In this document: positions 39,241 to 50,260 of the stretch, in pieces
Layout: each line of letters begins with the position of its first letter
Position numbering within the stretch: the stretch's first letter is position 1
Assembly: GCA_905183005.1 (NCBI GenBank)
Contig: CAJJDO010000101.1
Location: 66,018 to 130,017 of the forward strand
From: Paramecium pentaurelia
Lineage: Eukaryota > Ciliophora > Oligohymenophorea > Peniculida > Parameciidae
Reading direction: 5' to 3'
Length of the DNA: 64,000 bases
Notes under the pieces: generated by a model
Told to the model about the DNA's origin: nothing
The model's input: the letters and a program-made list of their open reading frames with translations, nothing else
The model's database searches: none
Translations under genes and position numbers: made by a program

Positions 39241-39292
39241 CATCTTATGCTTATTATTAATATAATCATTATTAAAATTTAATTAAGTTTTA

Positions 39293-39313
39293 TTTTTTTT
39301 TTTTTTTTTTTTT
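39293..39313. repeat. Poly-T homopolymer of 21 bases
   Basis: A run of 21 T between the broken gene and the next unresolved gene. Such runs are prone to sequencing and assembly error, and they lie in the one part of the window where frames break repeatedly. Confidence 0.9.
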
Positions 39314-39373
39314 AACTTTTAATGATAATAATCATAATAATAATTATTAAATTATTTAAATATCGAATTTATC

Positions 39374-40011
39374 ATGAATTCTCATTCTGGAACTCTCACG
39401 GTATTCTCTTTTTTAGTTGAACGTAATTTTGGGCTTTTCGAAATTAAAAGTTACGAATCATATTCTGGAGAAGAATAAAATAAATTAATTTCAGGTCATT
39501 CACTTTATTTTGACAACTAGCATGTTCAAATCAGTTATCCTTTTGATTTGATTTATCAGTCAAACTTTTAATTGATTAATAACCTAAATAATGAAGAAAT
39601 TCTGTAATGCCCAAATATTATTTTTTAGAGAAAACCCAATTAATCATCCTATTTCAAGTAATATAATTTCCTAATTGCTATAAATTGACTAAAGCTCCCC
39701 TCTAATTTTCTAATCACTATAAATTGACTAAAGCCTTCCTCCAAACGATACGCAAAGCATATTATTATAGGAAAGTACAAAGAAGAATATTTTAGGCTAA
39801 TAATGGACGTCCTACAAATGAATTTGCATCTGAACGAGTTAATCCTATTTTAGAAGACGAACTATTTTCCCAATCACCCAGTGGCCAAAGACCTCTTCCT
39901 TAAGACACACAAAGTATATAAATGAAGGAATAAAGATCAAAAGTCTTTTTTTTAGATGATAATGGCTAAATTTTCAATGAATTCTTAAGCATAAACACTA
40001 GTTCTTCATGA
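39374..40011 (+). pseudogene. Unresolved gene upstream of calpain 1 with a frame change
   Basis: The first block MNSHSGTLTVFSFLVERNFG to QSSYFKQYNFLIAIN ends in TGA near 39690. A second block in another frame, KAFLQTIRKAYYYRK to FNEFLSINTSSS and TGA, is clearly protein-like (NGRPTNEFASERVNPILEDE). The two need a one-base shift that no GTA...AG intron supplies. The break coincides with a short direct repeat. It is either a real gene with an intron I missed or a frameshifted one. Confidence 0.4.
39679..39734. repeat. Direct repeat of 17 bp, two copies 39 bp apart
   Basis: The 17-mer TATAAATTGACTAAAGC occurs at 39679-39695 and 39718-39734, with partial similarity in the flanks. The spacing of 39 bp equals 13 codons. 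It sits exactly where the reading frame of the surrounding gene becomes inconsistent. Confidence 0.8.
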
Positions 40012-40038
40012 TTATACTTTATACTATATTTTAATTAA

Positions 40039-42586
40039 ATGAATCAAAAATTAGTCAATGCTTCGATTATGCTCATTTTATAGGATTTATGTAGGTATTG
40101 CAAATAGACTAAAAAAAATCCGAGAGATTTGATAAATTGTTATGTTCAACCAGGTAAAAAAGGCATGGATGTTTATGGTTTTTTAGAAATGGTAAAAAAA
40201 ATATTACCTTTTGCTTAAAATGAAATGATTGAAAAAACTTTTTCATTTATACAATAGAGATTTGAATATCAATAAATAACTAGTGAAATTTTTGAAGAAT
40301 TGATGAAAAAAATTGAATCTTAAATGACCAATTAAGAATTATTTTAGCAAATAAATTTCAAAACAAATTGTTAGAATGTATCAGAGTAATAAAAGAATAT
40401 TTAAATTTCTAATTAATCCATTTAAGTCAATTAAATATAGAATTAGCATGAAAAAAAACCAATATTTGATTAAAATTTTAAACAATCAGACTATTCGAAT
40501 TACAATTCTATACAATAGCTGAAATAAAATATTTCAAATTAAGTTGTTTAAAAATGCAATAGATCTGAAATAGAATTAATTAAAACTTTCAGTACAAAAT
40601 TAAATAATGCTAATATTAGTATTATTGATGTTTTTAATAAATTTGACAACAATAAAGATCATATGATGAATCAATTAGAATTTTAGAAGATGATTTAGAT
40701 TGTAATTAAAGATATCAATGAATATGAATTAAAAACACTTACTTAATGGGTTTTTAAGGAATAAAACAAAGAATTAACAACTTTTCAATTTAAAAAGATC
40801 TGTGAGTTTCAAGAATAAGTTATTCCAGTTGTTCCATAATCTAATATTATGGAATCAAACTATTTTGAAAATCCTGCTAATTAGAAAATACTACAATCTA
40901 ATTATTAATTCTAAGAATTCTATGTTTCTGATTACAATCTTGTAGCTATGAAAGAATTTGTTTAGAAATATCAATAATTAAAAAGTCAAAATTAATTATA
41001 TATTGACCCTGTTTTTCCACCAAATTAATAAAGTTTAGGAGCTAGATTCTAGAACTTTTAATGGAAAAGAATACCAGAGTTTATATAAAATCCAAAATTC
41101 TTTGTCAAAGAAAATACAATTAACAGATTTGGTATAGGTAAATGGATAACACCAGATGATTTATAATAAGGGTAATTAGGAGATTGTTATTTCTTAGCTT
41201 CAATTAGTTCATTAGGAAATAGGAGACCTGATTTATTATTAGAAACATTTGTTACTAGAACTTTCAACCCTCAAGGTCTCTATGGTGTCAAATTGTGTAT
41301 AGATGGTGAATGGAAAGTAATTGGAATAGATGATTATATTCCAACTTACTACAACAAGCCTGCATTTACAAGAGGGAAAGATTAAGAAATATGGGTTATG
41401 GTTATAGAAAAGGCTTGGGCTAAAGTATTTGGTTCTTATGAAAATATTGAAGCTGGATTTCCTTCAGAAGTCTTAAGAACTTTAACAGGGGCACCAACAA
41501 GAAGCTTATTTACGAATGATGAGAAATTTATTGAGGATTTGGAAAGTTGTATTAAGAATAGATGTATTATGGTATGTTCATCCAAAAATGAGAATAAACA
41601 ATAATATAAACTTATGGGATTAATATCTGGTCATGCATATACAGTATTAAAAATTAAAGATGTAAATGCAAATACAAAATTGATAAAACTTAGAAATCCT
41701 TGGGGAAAAGAAGAATGGAAGGGAGATTGGTCAAATCAAAGCTAAATGTGGACTCCTGAGTAAAAGATACAATTTAAAATAACAAATAATAATGATGGAG
41801 TGTTCTACATGAGTATCAAAGATTTTCTTAAATATTTTGATGACTTATCTGTTTGTTATGTGAAAGAAGGATATTAATATTAGTCTATATTAGTTCAATC
41901 AAATAATAAGAAAAGTGAATATTTTAGTATCTAAATTTAAAAGCCTGGATGTTATTATTTTACAATAAATTAAAAGAATGTCAGGTATTAAATTAAAAAA
42001 AATAAATAGATTTGAGAATAGCAATAACTATTCTCCTACAAAGATTTTGTTATTTAAAGGGGATTGTTTAATTAATGGTAATTTTAAGTGTGAAAGAGAA
42101 TGCTGGTTGAGTAGTGATCTTGAATAGGGCTTATATACACTTGTTATCAAGACTTAATGGAAGTTTTCTAAAACGAATAAATATACTTTATCATCATATG
42201 GACCTGCTCAAGTCAACATTAATAAGATAAACAAGATTCCTAATTTATTATAATAGGCATTTCTTTAGTTAGCTAGAAAAAGCATCAAAAAGAAGGGTTA
42301 TTAAAAGCATCCTGAAATTAAGTAAGCTTATGAATTTCATCTTAAATAAGGGTATCAATATCTGTAAATAATTAGTTATGGATTTTATTATGTGGAAAAT
42401 TTAAGTGGTAAGAGTTTTGAAAGCAAAGTAAAATTTTCATAAATGGATGGTTTAAAACTCAGAAAACCTTATAGAGGAAATAATTTAGAGATTAAATTAT
42501 CAGAGAATCAAGAGTTCTTAGCTTTATTAAGTGTTTCTAATTCTGGTTATGCTTTTGGAGTTGAAGAATAGTATGTCGTAAAATGA
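40039..42586 (+). CDS. Calpain-type cysteine protease 1 with EF-hand-like N-terminus, 840 aa
   Basis: The N-terminal ~290 residues contain calmodulin-like helix pairs with a degenerate EF loop (NKFDNNKDHMMNQLEF). The protease core follows: catalytic Cys in GQLGDCYFLASIS, His in SGHAYTVLKI, Asn in RNPWGKEEWKGDW. C2-like domains complete the C-terminus. One 25-nt intron (41985-42009) in the C-terminal part restores 841 codons. All catalytic residues are present, so it is probably active and calcium-responsive. Same orientation as calpain 2, 94 bp upstream of it. Confidence 0.92.
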
Positions 42587-42680
42587 ATAATCTGATTAAA
42601 TCCAAATGACAAAATGAATCCTATTATAAACTTAGATTATATTTATCATTTCGATTGAAAATTAAAATATAAATATTATT

Positions 42681-45330
42681 ATGATAAAATCTCTTAAGTG
42701 TATTAAATGTTAATTGGAGACAAAAGAAAGTGCATCTTATAAAGCAAAATGTGGACATCTATATTGCAATAAATGTATTGACCAGATAACTGCTGAAGGA
42801 GGTTCAAATTGTTCAGAAAAACAATGCTCTTATTTTCTAAACATATCAGATCTAATGAGCAGGCAAATGCAAAAACTAACAGGAAGCAATCAAATGGTAT
42901 TTGGGAAATAGATTACAATTTTTTAAGGAGATTCTAAAAAAATGAGTATAATAGCTATTTATTATAGCATCACCTTCTTAATAAAATAAAGCAACAGCTA
43001 TAAAATAAAATAATCAAAATTCCAATACTCCAATAAAATAATAAAAAAATACTCAACCTAGAAGATCATTTTAAGAACGTTCCCCTGTTGTAATTTAAAC
43101 AAAATCTAAATCTCAAATGCATAAAATAACAGATAAGGTATTACAATAATAAAACAGTACAAAGATTTTTCAACCAAAATAATAGCAAACTTAATAAAGA
43201 TAATAATAATAACAATAATAATAATAACAATAATAATAATAACAATAATAATAATAACAATAATAATAATAACAATAATAACCAAAAGTAATTCAATAAT
43301 AACAAAATTAATAAATAAAATAATTGATATAACCTAATTAAATATAACCATAAAAATAAGAAATTAATATTGAGGATAGAATGACTGAATCTATCTAATA
43401 TAAATGTGATTATTGCAATACAAATAATTCTGGATTATTTCATAATGAAATATGTGACCATAGGTTATGTTATGATTGTATCTAAAAATATTATGAGGAC
43501 TTCTGTGTCTGTTTTGTTAAGGATTGTGGTTGGTAAATCAATTAGGAATAATTAAACTAATTCATGTTAACTTATGTTACCTTTCAATTAAATGAAGTTG
43601 AAGAAATCAAATTAAAAAGACAGCAGTCTTCATCTGATCAATAAGATATTCTAATTAGCAAATTTTAATTTGAAGAAGTCACTTTATAACATATGTAAAT
43701 CTCAAATATGAATGAATTCATAAAAACTTTTGATGAACTCAAAATTAAGGAAAAAAATTATATTGATCTCAAGTTTGGTCCAAATGAAAAAAGTGTTGGG
43801 TCCAATTACACTGTCACATGGTAGAGATTGAATGTTATTTTTAATGGAGATTATTAATTTTTTGCAAAATCAAATGATAATAAAAGGTTTGGATTAGGAA
43901 AGTACATAGGTCCACAAGATATAATATAAGGGTAATTAGGAAATTGTTATTTGTTGGCTTCAATATCTGCATTGGGAAATAGAAGACCTGATTTATTATT
44001 AGATGCTTTTATAACAAGAGCAATAAATGAATAAGGAATATATTGTATAAGATTATGTATAGATGGTATATGGAAGGCCATATATGTTGATGATTATTTC
44101 CCAGTCTATCCTAATTTAACTCCCATTTTTACTAAAGCTAAAAATAATGCAATCTGGGTCATGGTATTGGAGAAAACTTGGGCAAAGTTATTTGGGTCTT
44201 ATCAAAATAGCGCATCAGGTTCTATGTAAGAAGTGCTAAGAGCTTTAACTGGTGCACCAACAGAAGTTATCTGGACTCAATCTCCAGAATTTATTGCTTA
44301 ACTTCGAAAATGCCTTGACAATAGAGTGATTATGGTTGCAGCTACTTAGAGTAGTGACATTCAACCAATTACATAAGGATTGGTTCCAAATCATGCCTAT
44401 TCTGTTCTTAAAATCAAATAAATAAATCATCCAAAAAGAGGATAAGTGGAATTGTTGAAATTAAGAAATCCATGGGGAAGAAAGGAGTGGACAGGAGATT
44501 GGGGATAAGATAGTCCATTATGGACTCCATAATTAAGATAGGAATTAAAGTTAGATATAGAAGATTCAGGTGTATTTTATATGGATATTGGATCATTCAT
44601 GCAATAATTTAGAGATATCCATATATGTCATGTCAAATAAAATTATTAATATTGTGCAACTTAAATCAAAACCAATAAAAAAAAGGCTGTATACTATTCT
44701 TTTAAAATTACAAGGGAAGGAGATTATTACATTACTATAAATTAAAGAAATCAAAGATGGGCAGGTAATCCTAAATATAGTAATGCCAAACTACTTATTT
44801 GTAAAAAAGAAGAAAACAATACATATACATATATAGCTGGTAAACTTAGTTAATTTGGTGAAGTATGGTGTAAATGTACTTTAACAAAGGGGGAATATAT
44901 AGTTTTTGCTAAAGTTTTTTGGGAATATCATTAAGAATTTTTCTTTGTTCTTTCTTCTTATGGTGTAGAAAAATTAGAATTCAAATAAATTAAAAAAGTT
45001 CAAGAAATGTTATCAAGTGTTTTCATTAAAAAAGGATTTCTTTAATAACCCAAACGAAGTTATGACACAATGGGATAACCAAAGATACAAAGTTGTTATA
45101 ATTTAGATAGACTGGATGGTTGGGGTTATTATTTTATTGACAATTAATCAAATGTTAAATTAATTAGTAAAATATCCTTCCATAAATTTTATGGATTACG
45201 ATTTTGTAAACCTCATAGAGGAGTCACACTCAATATTGAATTGCCCCCTGGGAAATAATTTATAGCTGTAATCAAAGTGCTATCAGGATATGAAATAGAA
45301 TTTACTCAAAAGGTTCAATTTCAACAATGA
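42681..45330 (+). CDS. Calpain-type protease 2 with zinc clusters and polyglutamine, 875 aa
   Basis: Begins with a RING-like cluster (CIKCQLETKES...CGHLYCNKC), then a polyglutamine linker (43201-43281), then a second Cys/His cluster (CDYCNTNNS...CDHRLCYDC). The calpain core has Cys in GQLGNCYLLASIS, His in PNHAYSVLKI and Asn in RNPWGRKEWTGDW. C2-like domains follow. The usual GD before the catalytic Cys is GN here. One 22-nt intron (42946-42967) gives 876 codons. Its core is clearly paralogous to calpain 1, but the N-terminus is different. Confidence 0.9.
43201..43281 (+). repeat. Polyglutamine minisatellite of (TAA)4CAA units
   Basis: About five copies of a 15-bp unit, four TAA then CAA, all glutamine in this code. 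It links the two zinc clusters of calpain 2. In the standard code it would be a wall of stops; here it is a homopolymeric Gln tract, probably length-variable. Confidence 0.9.
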
Positions 45331-45451
45331 TGCTTATATTTAGTTTTTGTAATTTAGTATAATTAATTTGTAAAAATATTATTAATGTAAAACTAATTAA
45401 AAAGTCATAATTGTTCCTCAAGAGATTCTATTTCTGTACTAATCCCAGTAC

Positions 45452-46345
45452 TCAAAAAATAGACCTCTTATTGAGTATCTTCTCCATTTTCTAAATATAT
45501 ATTATAATCAATTTTATACAGAAAAAATTAAGTAATTATTGATATCGCAGTTTAAATATGGAATTTTTAATTCATCTAATTATTTCATTAACTCATAAGA
45601 AAAATATTTAAGAGTCAATTAATTTAAACTAAAAAATTTAATCAATTAAAATTTTATATCAACTTCTTAAATTGCTCTAATATTTAATAAACCAAATTAC
45701 GAAAGAATAGCTCTTATAAAAATTTCAGCATGAAATTATTTTGGTATTTAAAAATTTGGTGTGTTCTATTCAGTAAATGATATAGTCTTATGTCCTTTCT
45801 ATTGTAAAAATTATTTATAGACATTGAATATTTGTAGTAAATCTTTGGCATCCTATGTTTTAAGAATATTGTATTACTTAATAAAATGGCTATCTTACAT
45901 GAAAGATTTGAACAGAATTGACATTTTCTGCGCTTGTTATTATTAAATCTCCAATATTCACTATTATTATTATAGAGTAACATTAATACTTTGTTAGAGA
46001 AGCTCATTTGCTTTTTTATTTTTATCTCTAATCAATAGATAATTATATTAATTACCGTTTTGATATATAAAACCAGTCTGGTTCATGAGAAGAATTCACT
46101 AATAAAGAGTTTAAAATGTACCTACAACATCTACTAATTCTTCTACAATATCAGCTTATAATATTTAAATAGTTGTTTAATTAATAGTTCTTGTATTTAT
46201 AACTTTTGATTCAGATTATAAGCTATGTTTTTTATCTTCTTCTATTCCACAAATATCTAATTAAAAATTTAATAATACTGTTTCCCATTCTAAATTGATT
46301 TTTATTAATTATTTAAGAACATTAATTGATATTCATAGAATTCAT
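45452..46345 (-). CDS. Hypothetical intron-rich gene, model tentative
   Basis: With about six introns (22-31 nt) the frame reads MNSMNINQQWETVLLNFQLD through ICGIEEDKKHSLQSE, WFYISKRDKNKKANELL, QKGHKTISFTEQNTP and QEVDIKFQLIKFFSLNQ. The final exon is uncertain: after a 29-nt intron the in-phase reading ends KILNKRSIF, but another frame there (STGISTEIESLEEQL) looks equally real and stops near 45405. Family not recognised. It lies between calpain 2 (convergent) and the Ulp1-like pair (same strand). Confidence 0.4.
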
Positions 46346-46465
46346 GATATTAATTCAAGTTAACATGATTCATAAATTTTAAAGAATCTTAAAGTAAGAG
46401 TACTAAAAAGATATGTAAACTTATTTTTATCATATCTTTAAAGAATAAGAAAATGAAAAATAAAT

Positions 46466-47695
46466 TCATTATTAATTAGATATATTATCATTAATCTTCA
46501 AATTTCTTTTTGGAAAAAACAAATCCAATAGTTCAAATCTCATTTGTGTCATGATTTTATATCTTATATTTTCATCCAACTATAATTAGCTTAAATAATT
46601 AGCAGCTATGCATGTATAATATCCACAACTTGTACCATCCCACTATTTTAGAAAATTCTATTTTTTTTCTACTTAAAATTAAAAATTTATATCTTTAGTA
46701 AGAGCTTAAAATACTGTGTTAAAAAAGAATACTACTTATGAAGATAGCTATGTGAATTAAGAATCATATAAAACAAGCAATCTATCATCTAATTTCACTT
46801 CGATAAATTACCAATGAAAATTTGAACTATTAACTACAAATCCAATCTTTTAATATATCCGCCAAAATTTGTATTAGATGGCACTAAATTATTTAATCTG
46901 TTCTAAAAAAAGACATAAAAATTTCGATTTAATAAATTCTTAATTTTTAGGTTCTTATTATTTGAATATGCAATTAGTTATGAGAGATGAAGGAAATAAA
47001 ATTAGTCTTTTATATTATTTTCTTTTACTAGGAGGCAAGGAGAAATAATTAATTTCATCTTGAATTTATAAATAGTTCATATATCCATCTATAATATTGG
47101 TATTTAGCATCATTTTAGGATTATTTAGTATATGAAATTCTGGATCAGATATATTTTGGTTATATTTATAATTATTTTCCTCATCTTTGAACTTTAAAAA
47201 GTATGAAAATCTATCTTGAACTATTTCTTATTTGTCTTAATAGGTTATAATCTAAAATTATTTTAAATACATAATATTTTTATCATTAAATTTGATTGTA
47301 TCAATTTATATAGTTTTCTTAAATAAATTGGATTATTCATACAAATCTAGATCACCTTAATTGATGAATTTGATGTTATTCTTGGATTATATAAATATTT
47401 CATCTTCAATTGGTATATAATGATATTCCAATAAATATTCATTAGGTTCAATATTTTATTATTGTAAATCTTATATGTAAATTTGATATTCTGAATTGAT
47501 ATATTCTATGTATTTTTCAGAAATTTCAATCTACTTTTAATTCTATTATTAAATTGCTTATTATATGTTCTCTTCGAATAGTTTCAAATATATTTATTTA
47601 ATTTCAAGTTATAAACCACAGAAATTTCTATATAATTAAGATTACTTCAATCTCTAAATTTCATCTGAATTATCTTCATTATCTTTACATTTCAT
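46466..47695 (-). CDS. Ulp1-like (C48) cysteine peptidase a, 409 aa
   Basis: Ulp1/SENP peptidases remove SUMO or related modifiers. The catalytic pattern is in the last third: His in SSNFHWQFIEVKL, Asp in LVLYDSQ, Gln and Cys in QWDGTSCGYYTCIAANY. The N-terminal ~200 residues are charged and low-complexity. Intronless, 410 codons. The start MKCKDNEDNSDEIQ lies 60 bp from the stop of the paralogue upstream. Confidence 0.85.
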
Positions 47696-47755
47696 TTTAT
47701 TTATAATAATAAAAATTATAAAAAAATAAAAAAAAATTCAATACATTTTCTAAAT

Positions 47756-49294
47756 TCATTTTCCTTTCTTCAGTTTCTTATAAAACAAAATGCTCTTTAA
47801 ATTCTATTTCATATCTGTCTTATTTTTATAATTAACTATATTCGATAAGTTACTAATATATTCAAGAGCAATACAAGTATATTAACCACATGAATAAGCA
47901 TCAGATTAATTTAAAAAATTAGATTTAACATAAATTTTGAATTTATATTAGTCTTATCGAATGTTTTATTATTGTAATTGATTCTTTTGAAGTTCATAAA
48001 ATAAATATGATAACAAGTCTCCCACCATATAATAATGTTGATGGTTTCCCTTTAAAGAATCATATACAAATATATATCTCTCTGTTACATTTACTGTAAT
48101 CAGATACCAATGAGAATTATTTTTATTTATAATAAATGCAATATTTTGATAAATAAGCCAAAATTAATATTGAATTGTTTTAAAAGATTCTAATTTTTCT
48201 AACATTAATAATAACCATTTTTCTTTGAAAGGTTAAGTATTTAAATTACAATTAGTAATAAAATCGGATGTAAAAATAAATAGTCTCTTATAGCATTCTC
48301 TTAATGATTTTGATAATCTGAAGTATTTTTTTTCATCCTAACCAAATAAATAATTAGCATATCCATCAATCATGGAACTTGTCCAAAATTTGCCTGTTTC
48401 ATTAAGCAATTATTCTTCTTTTCTCCCAATACATTAATTTAATTTGACAAAAGGATATTGTGAATGTTTCTGAAAAATTAATATCTGTTCTTATTCATTT
48501 GTTTATTCTATTTTATTTATTTATTCTAATTTATTTATTTATTCTAATTTATTTCTTTATACTAATTTATTTATTTATTCTAATTTATTTATTTATTCTA
48601 ATTCATTTTCATTAAATAGATCCTCCTCATAACGAATGGTAGCTTTTTATATCATTTTATCTTCATCTATATATTTCGTATGAAACATCTCTAATATCAT
48701 AACAGCCTAATTTTAATTATTATATTCAAAGATTTAGTCTTATTTTATACAACTACAATTTACAACAGATTTACATTAAGAATTTGCATCTTAAATATTC
48801 TTTTTAATTTTTTTCTCTTAATTAGTTCTCCAATTCTATAGATCCTATTGAAAATCATCATATATGTATTTTTTTATATTTTCATTTTTTTATTCTTGTT
48901 AAATTAAACAATACATTGTTTAAATCTACAATTATTTTGGTTTATAATCAATATGAGGTAGTTGTATTTAAGTAGTTGTAGGATTGAAATTATTTGTTTT
49001 GCAATCAATTTAATTTTAATTCTATTACTATATTTTGTTAACTTAACACTTATCATTTTATTCATCATGACCCCCATGGGATATAATATATTTTTTATAT
49101 GGAACTTACAAATATTGCAATAATAGAGATAATTTTTCATTTATATAATCTAAAAATTCAGATTATTATGTTTCAATAACTTAAAGTGGTTTTTAATATG
49201 TTTTAAAAGCTTGTCCAATTTAAGATGTTTATTAAACTTTTTAATATTCATTTTCTGATATTTCAACTATTTTAAATAATTTTCTATGCTACAT
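47756..49294 (-). CDS. Ulp1-like (C48) cysteine peptidase b, 512 aa
   Basis: Tandem paralogue of peptidase a. Catalytic pattern: His in NNSHWYLITVNV, Asp in IFVYDSLKG, Cys in QSDAYSCGQYTCIALEY. The segment before the core (SSMIDGYANYLFGQDE) aligns with IDGYMNYLQIQDE of peptidase a. The N-terminal ~250 residues are Gln/Lys-rich and include a hexapeptide repeat (LEQINK). Intronless over 513 codons, which is strong evidence. Same strand as peptidase a, so this looks like a local duplication. Confidence 0.85.
48498..48601 (-). repeat. 18-bp minisatellite encoding LEQINK hexapeptides
   Basis: About five tandem copies of an 18-bp unit, slightly diverged, encode LEQINK-LEQINK-LVQRNK-LEQINK and so on inside peptidase b. 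The unit is in frame, so copy-number change would lengthen or shorten a helical linker without disrupting the protein. Confidence 0.85.
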
Positions 49295-49413
49295 CAATAA
49301 TAATTATTTTATTTTATAAATCTAGTATTTCATAAATATTTCTACTTAATATCAATTATTCTAATAGATCTTTTAAAATACTCAAAAATTCATTAAATTA
49401 ATAAATATTAAAC

Positions 49414-50098
49414 TCATTAATCATCATCATCATCACTGCTGTTATTTTTATCCATTAAAGAACGCATATATGTATCTATTGGTACTACCTTTCTCGGAAT
49501 CTCTTCATCTTTTAATTTATTCATTAGTGATGGGTTTCTTTCTGCTTTTACCATACTTGAAGTTTGAGGTGTCATAAATCCTCTAAAAGCCCAATGAATT
49601 TTAAAATAATAAGGATGAGTTTCAGATAATCTTAGATCCTAAAATTTATTATTAAAATAATACATGATCTGGAATCATATGCTAAAAAACACATAATGGT
49701 TATTGATCTATAAATTCACATATATATTCTGCATATTAGAATAATGATTTTCCATAATCTCCATACTTAAATAGAACATTATCTAAAAGTGCTGCCTTCT
49801 TATGAACTTTCTAATGAGTAGTTGCATGTTATTTGAATTATGAATACCATCTATAATAATTTCAATATTCATATTACCTTCTAGCCTCTTAATGAGTTTT
49901 AAAGACTAAGGCAACTTTTTAAATTCTCTCTTTTCCTGTTTTTTCATATAAATCAAATCTTGCTGATTAAACATCAGTTTCAGGTGGTTTTGTAGGAATA
50001 TGCTACTCAATGTAGCTTCGTCCTTCTTCCGAAATAATATGACTATTCATTACACAATCCATTATAGTTTCTGCTAATTCATCTATTTCCATTGACAT
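49414..50098 (-). CDS. Hypothetical conserved-looking protein, 210 aa
   Basis: MSMEIDELAETIMDCVMNSH to a C-terminal aspartate run. The middle has aromatic-rich, helix-like sequence (RRWYSQFKQHATTHQKVHKK) and the C-terminus a short motif FRGFMTPQTSSMVKAERN. Two introns, 27 nt (49851-49877) and 25 nt (49639-49663), both GTA...TAG, give 211 codons. The low-bias codons and order suggest a conserved gene, but I do not recognise it. Confidence 0.75.
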
Positions 50099-50260
50099 TG
50101 TTATTATTATTCCAAATTTTTTGTTGTTTCTCTTAATATTTCATTACCAAATATTACAATGAATATATAATATATAAATTATAAAATCAATTATTTTTTA
50201 CAAATTTTTGATTGTACATATATATTATTCAATATAATATAAAATATAATTTACATAACT

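Noticed and set aside
45400..46480. An intronless reading with about five TGA-Trp codons across this locus.
   Set aside because: It reads smoothly, but the intron model uses mostly GTA...TAG introns and the window-wide evidence says TGA stops. The locus stays low confidence.
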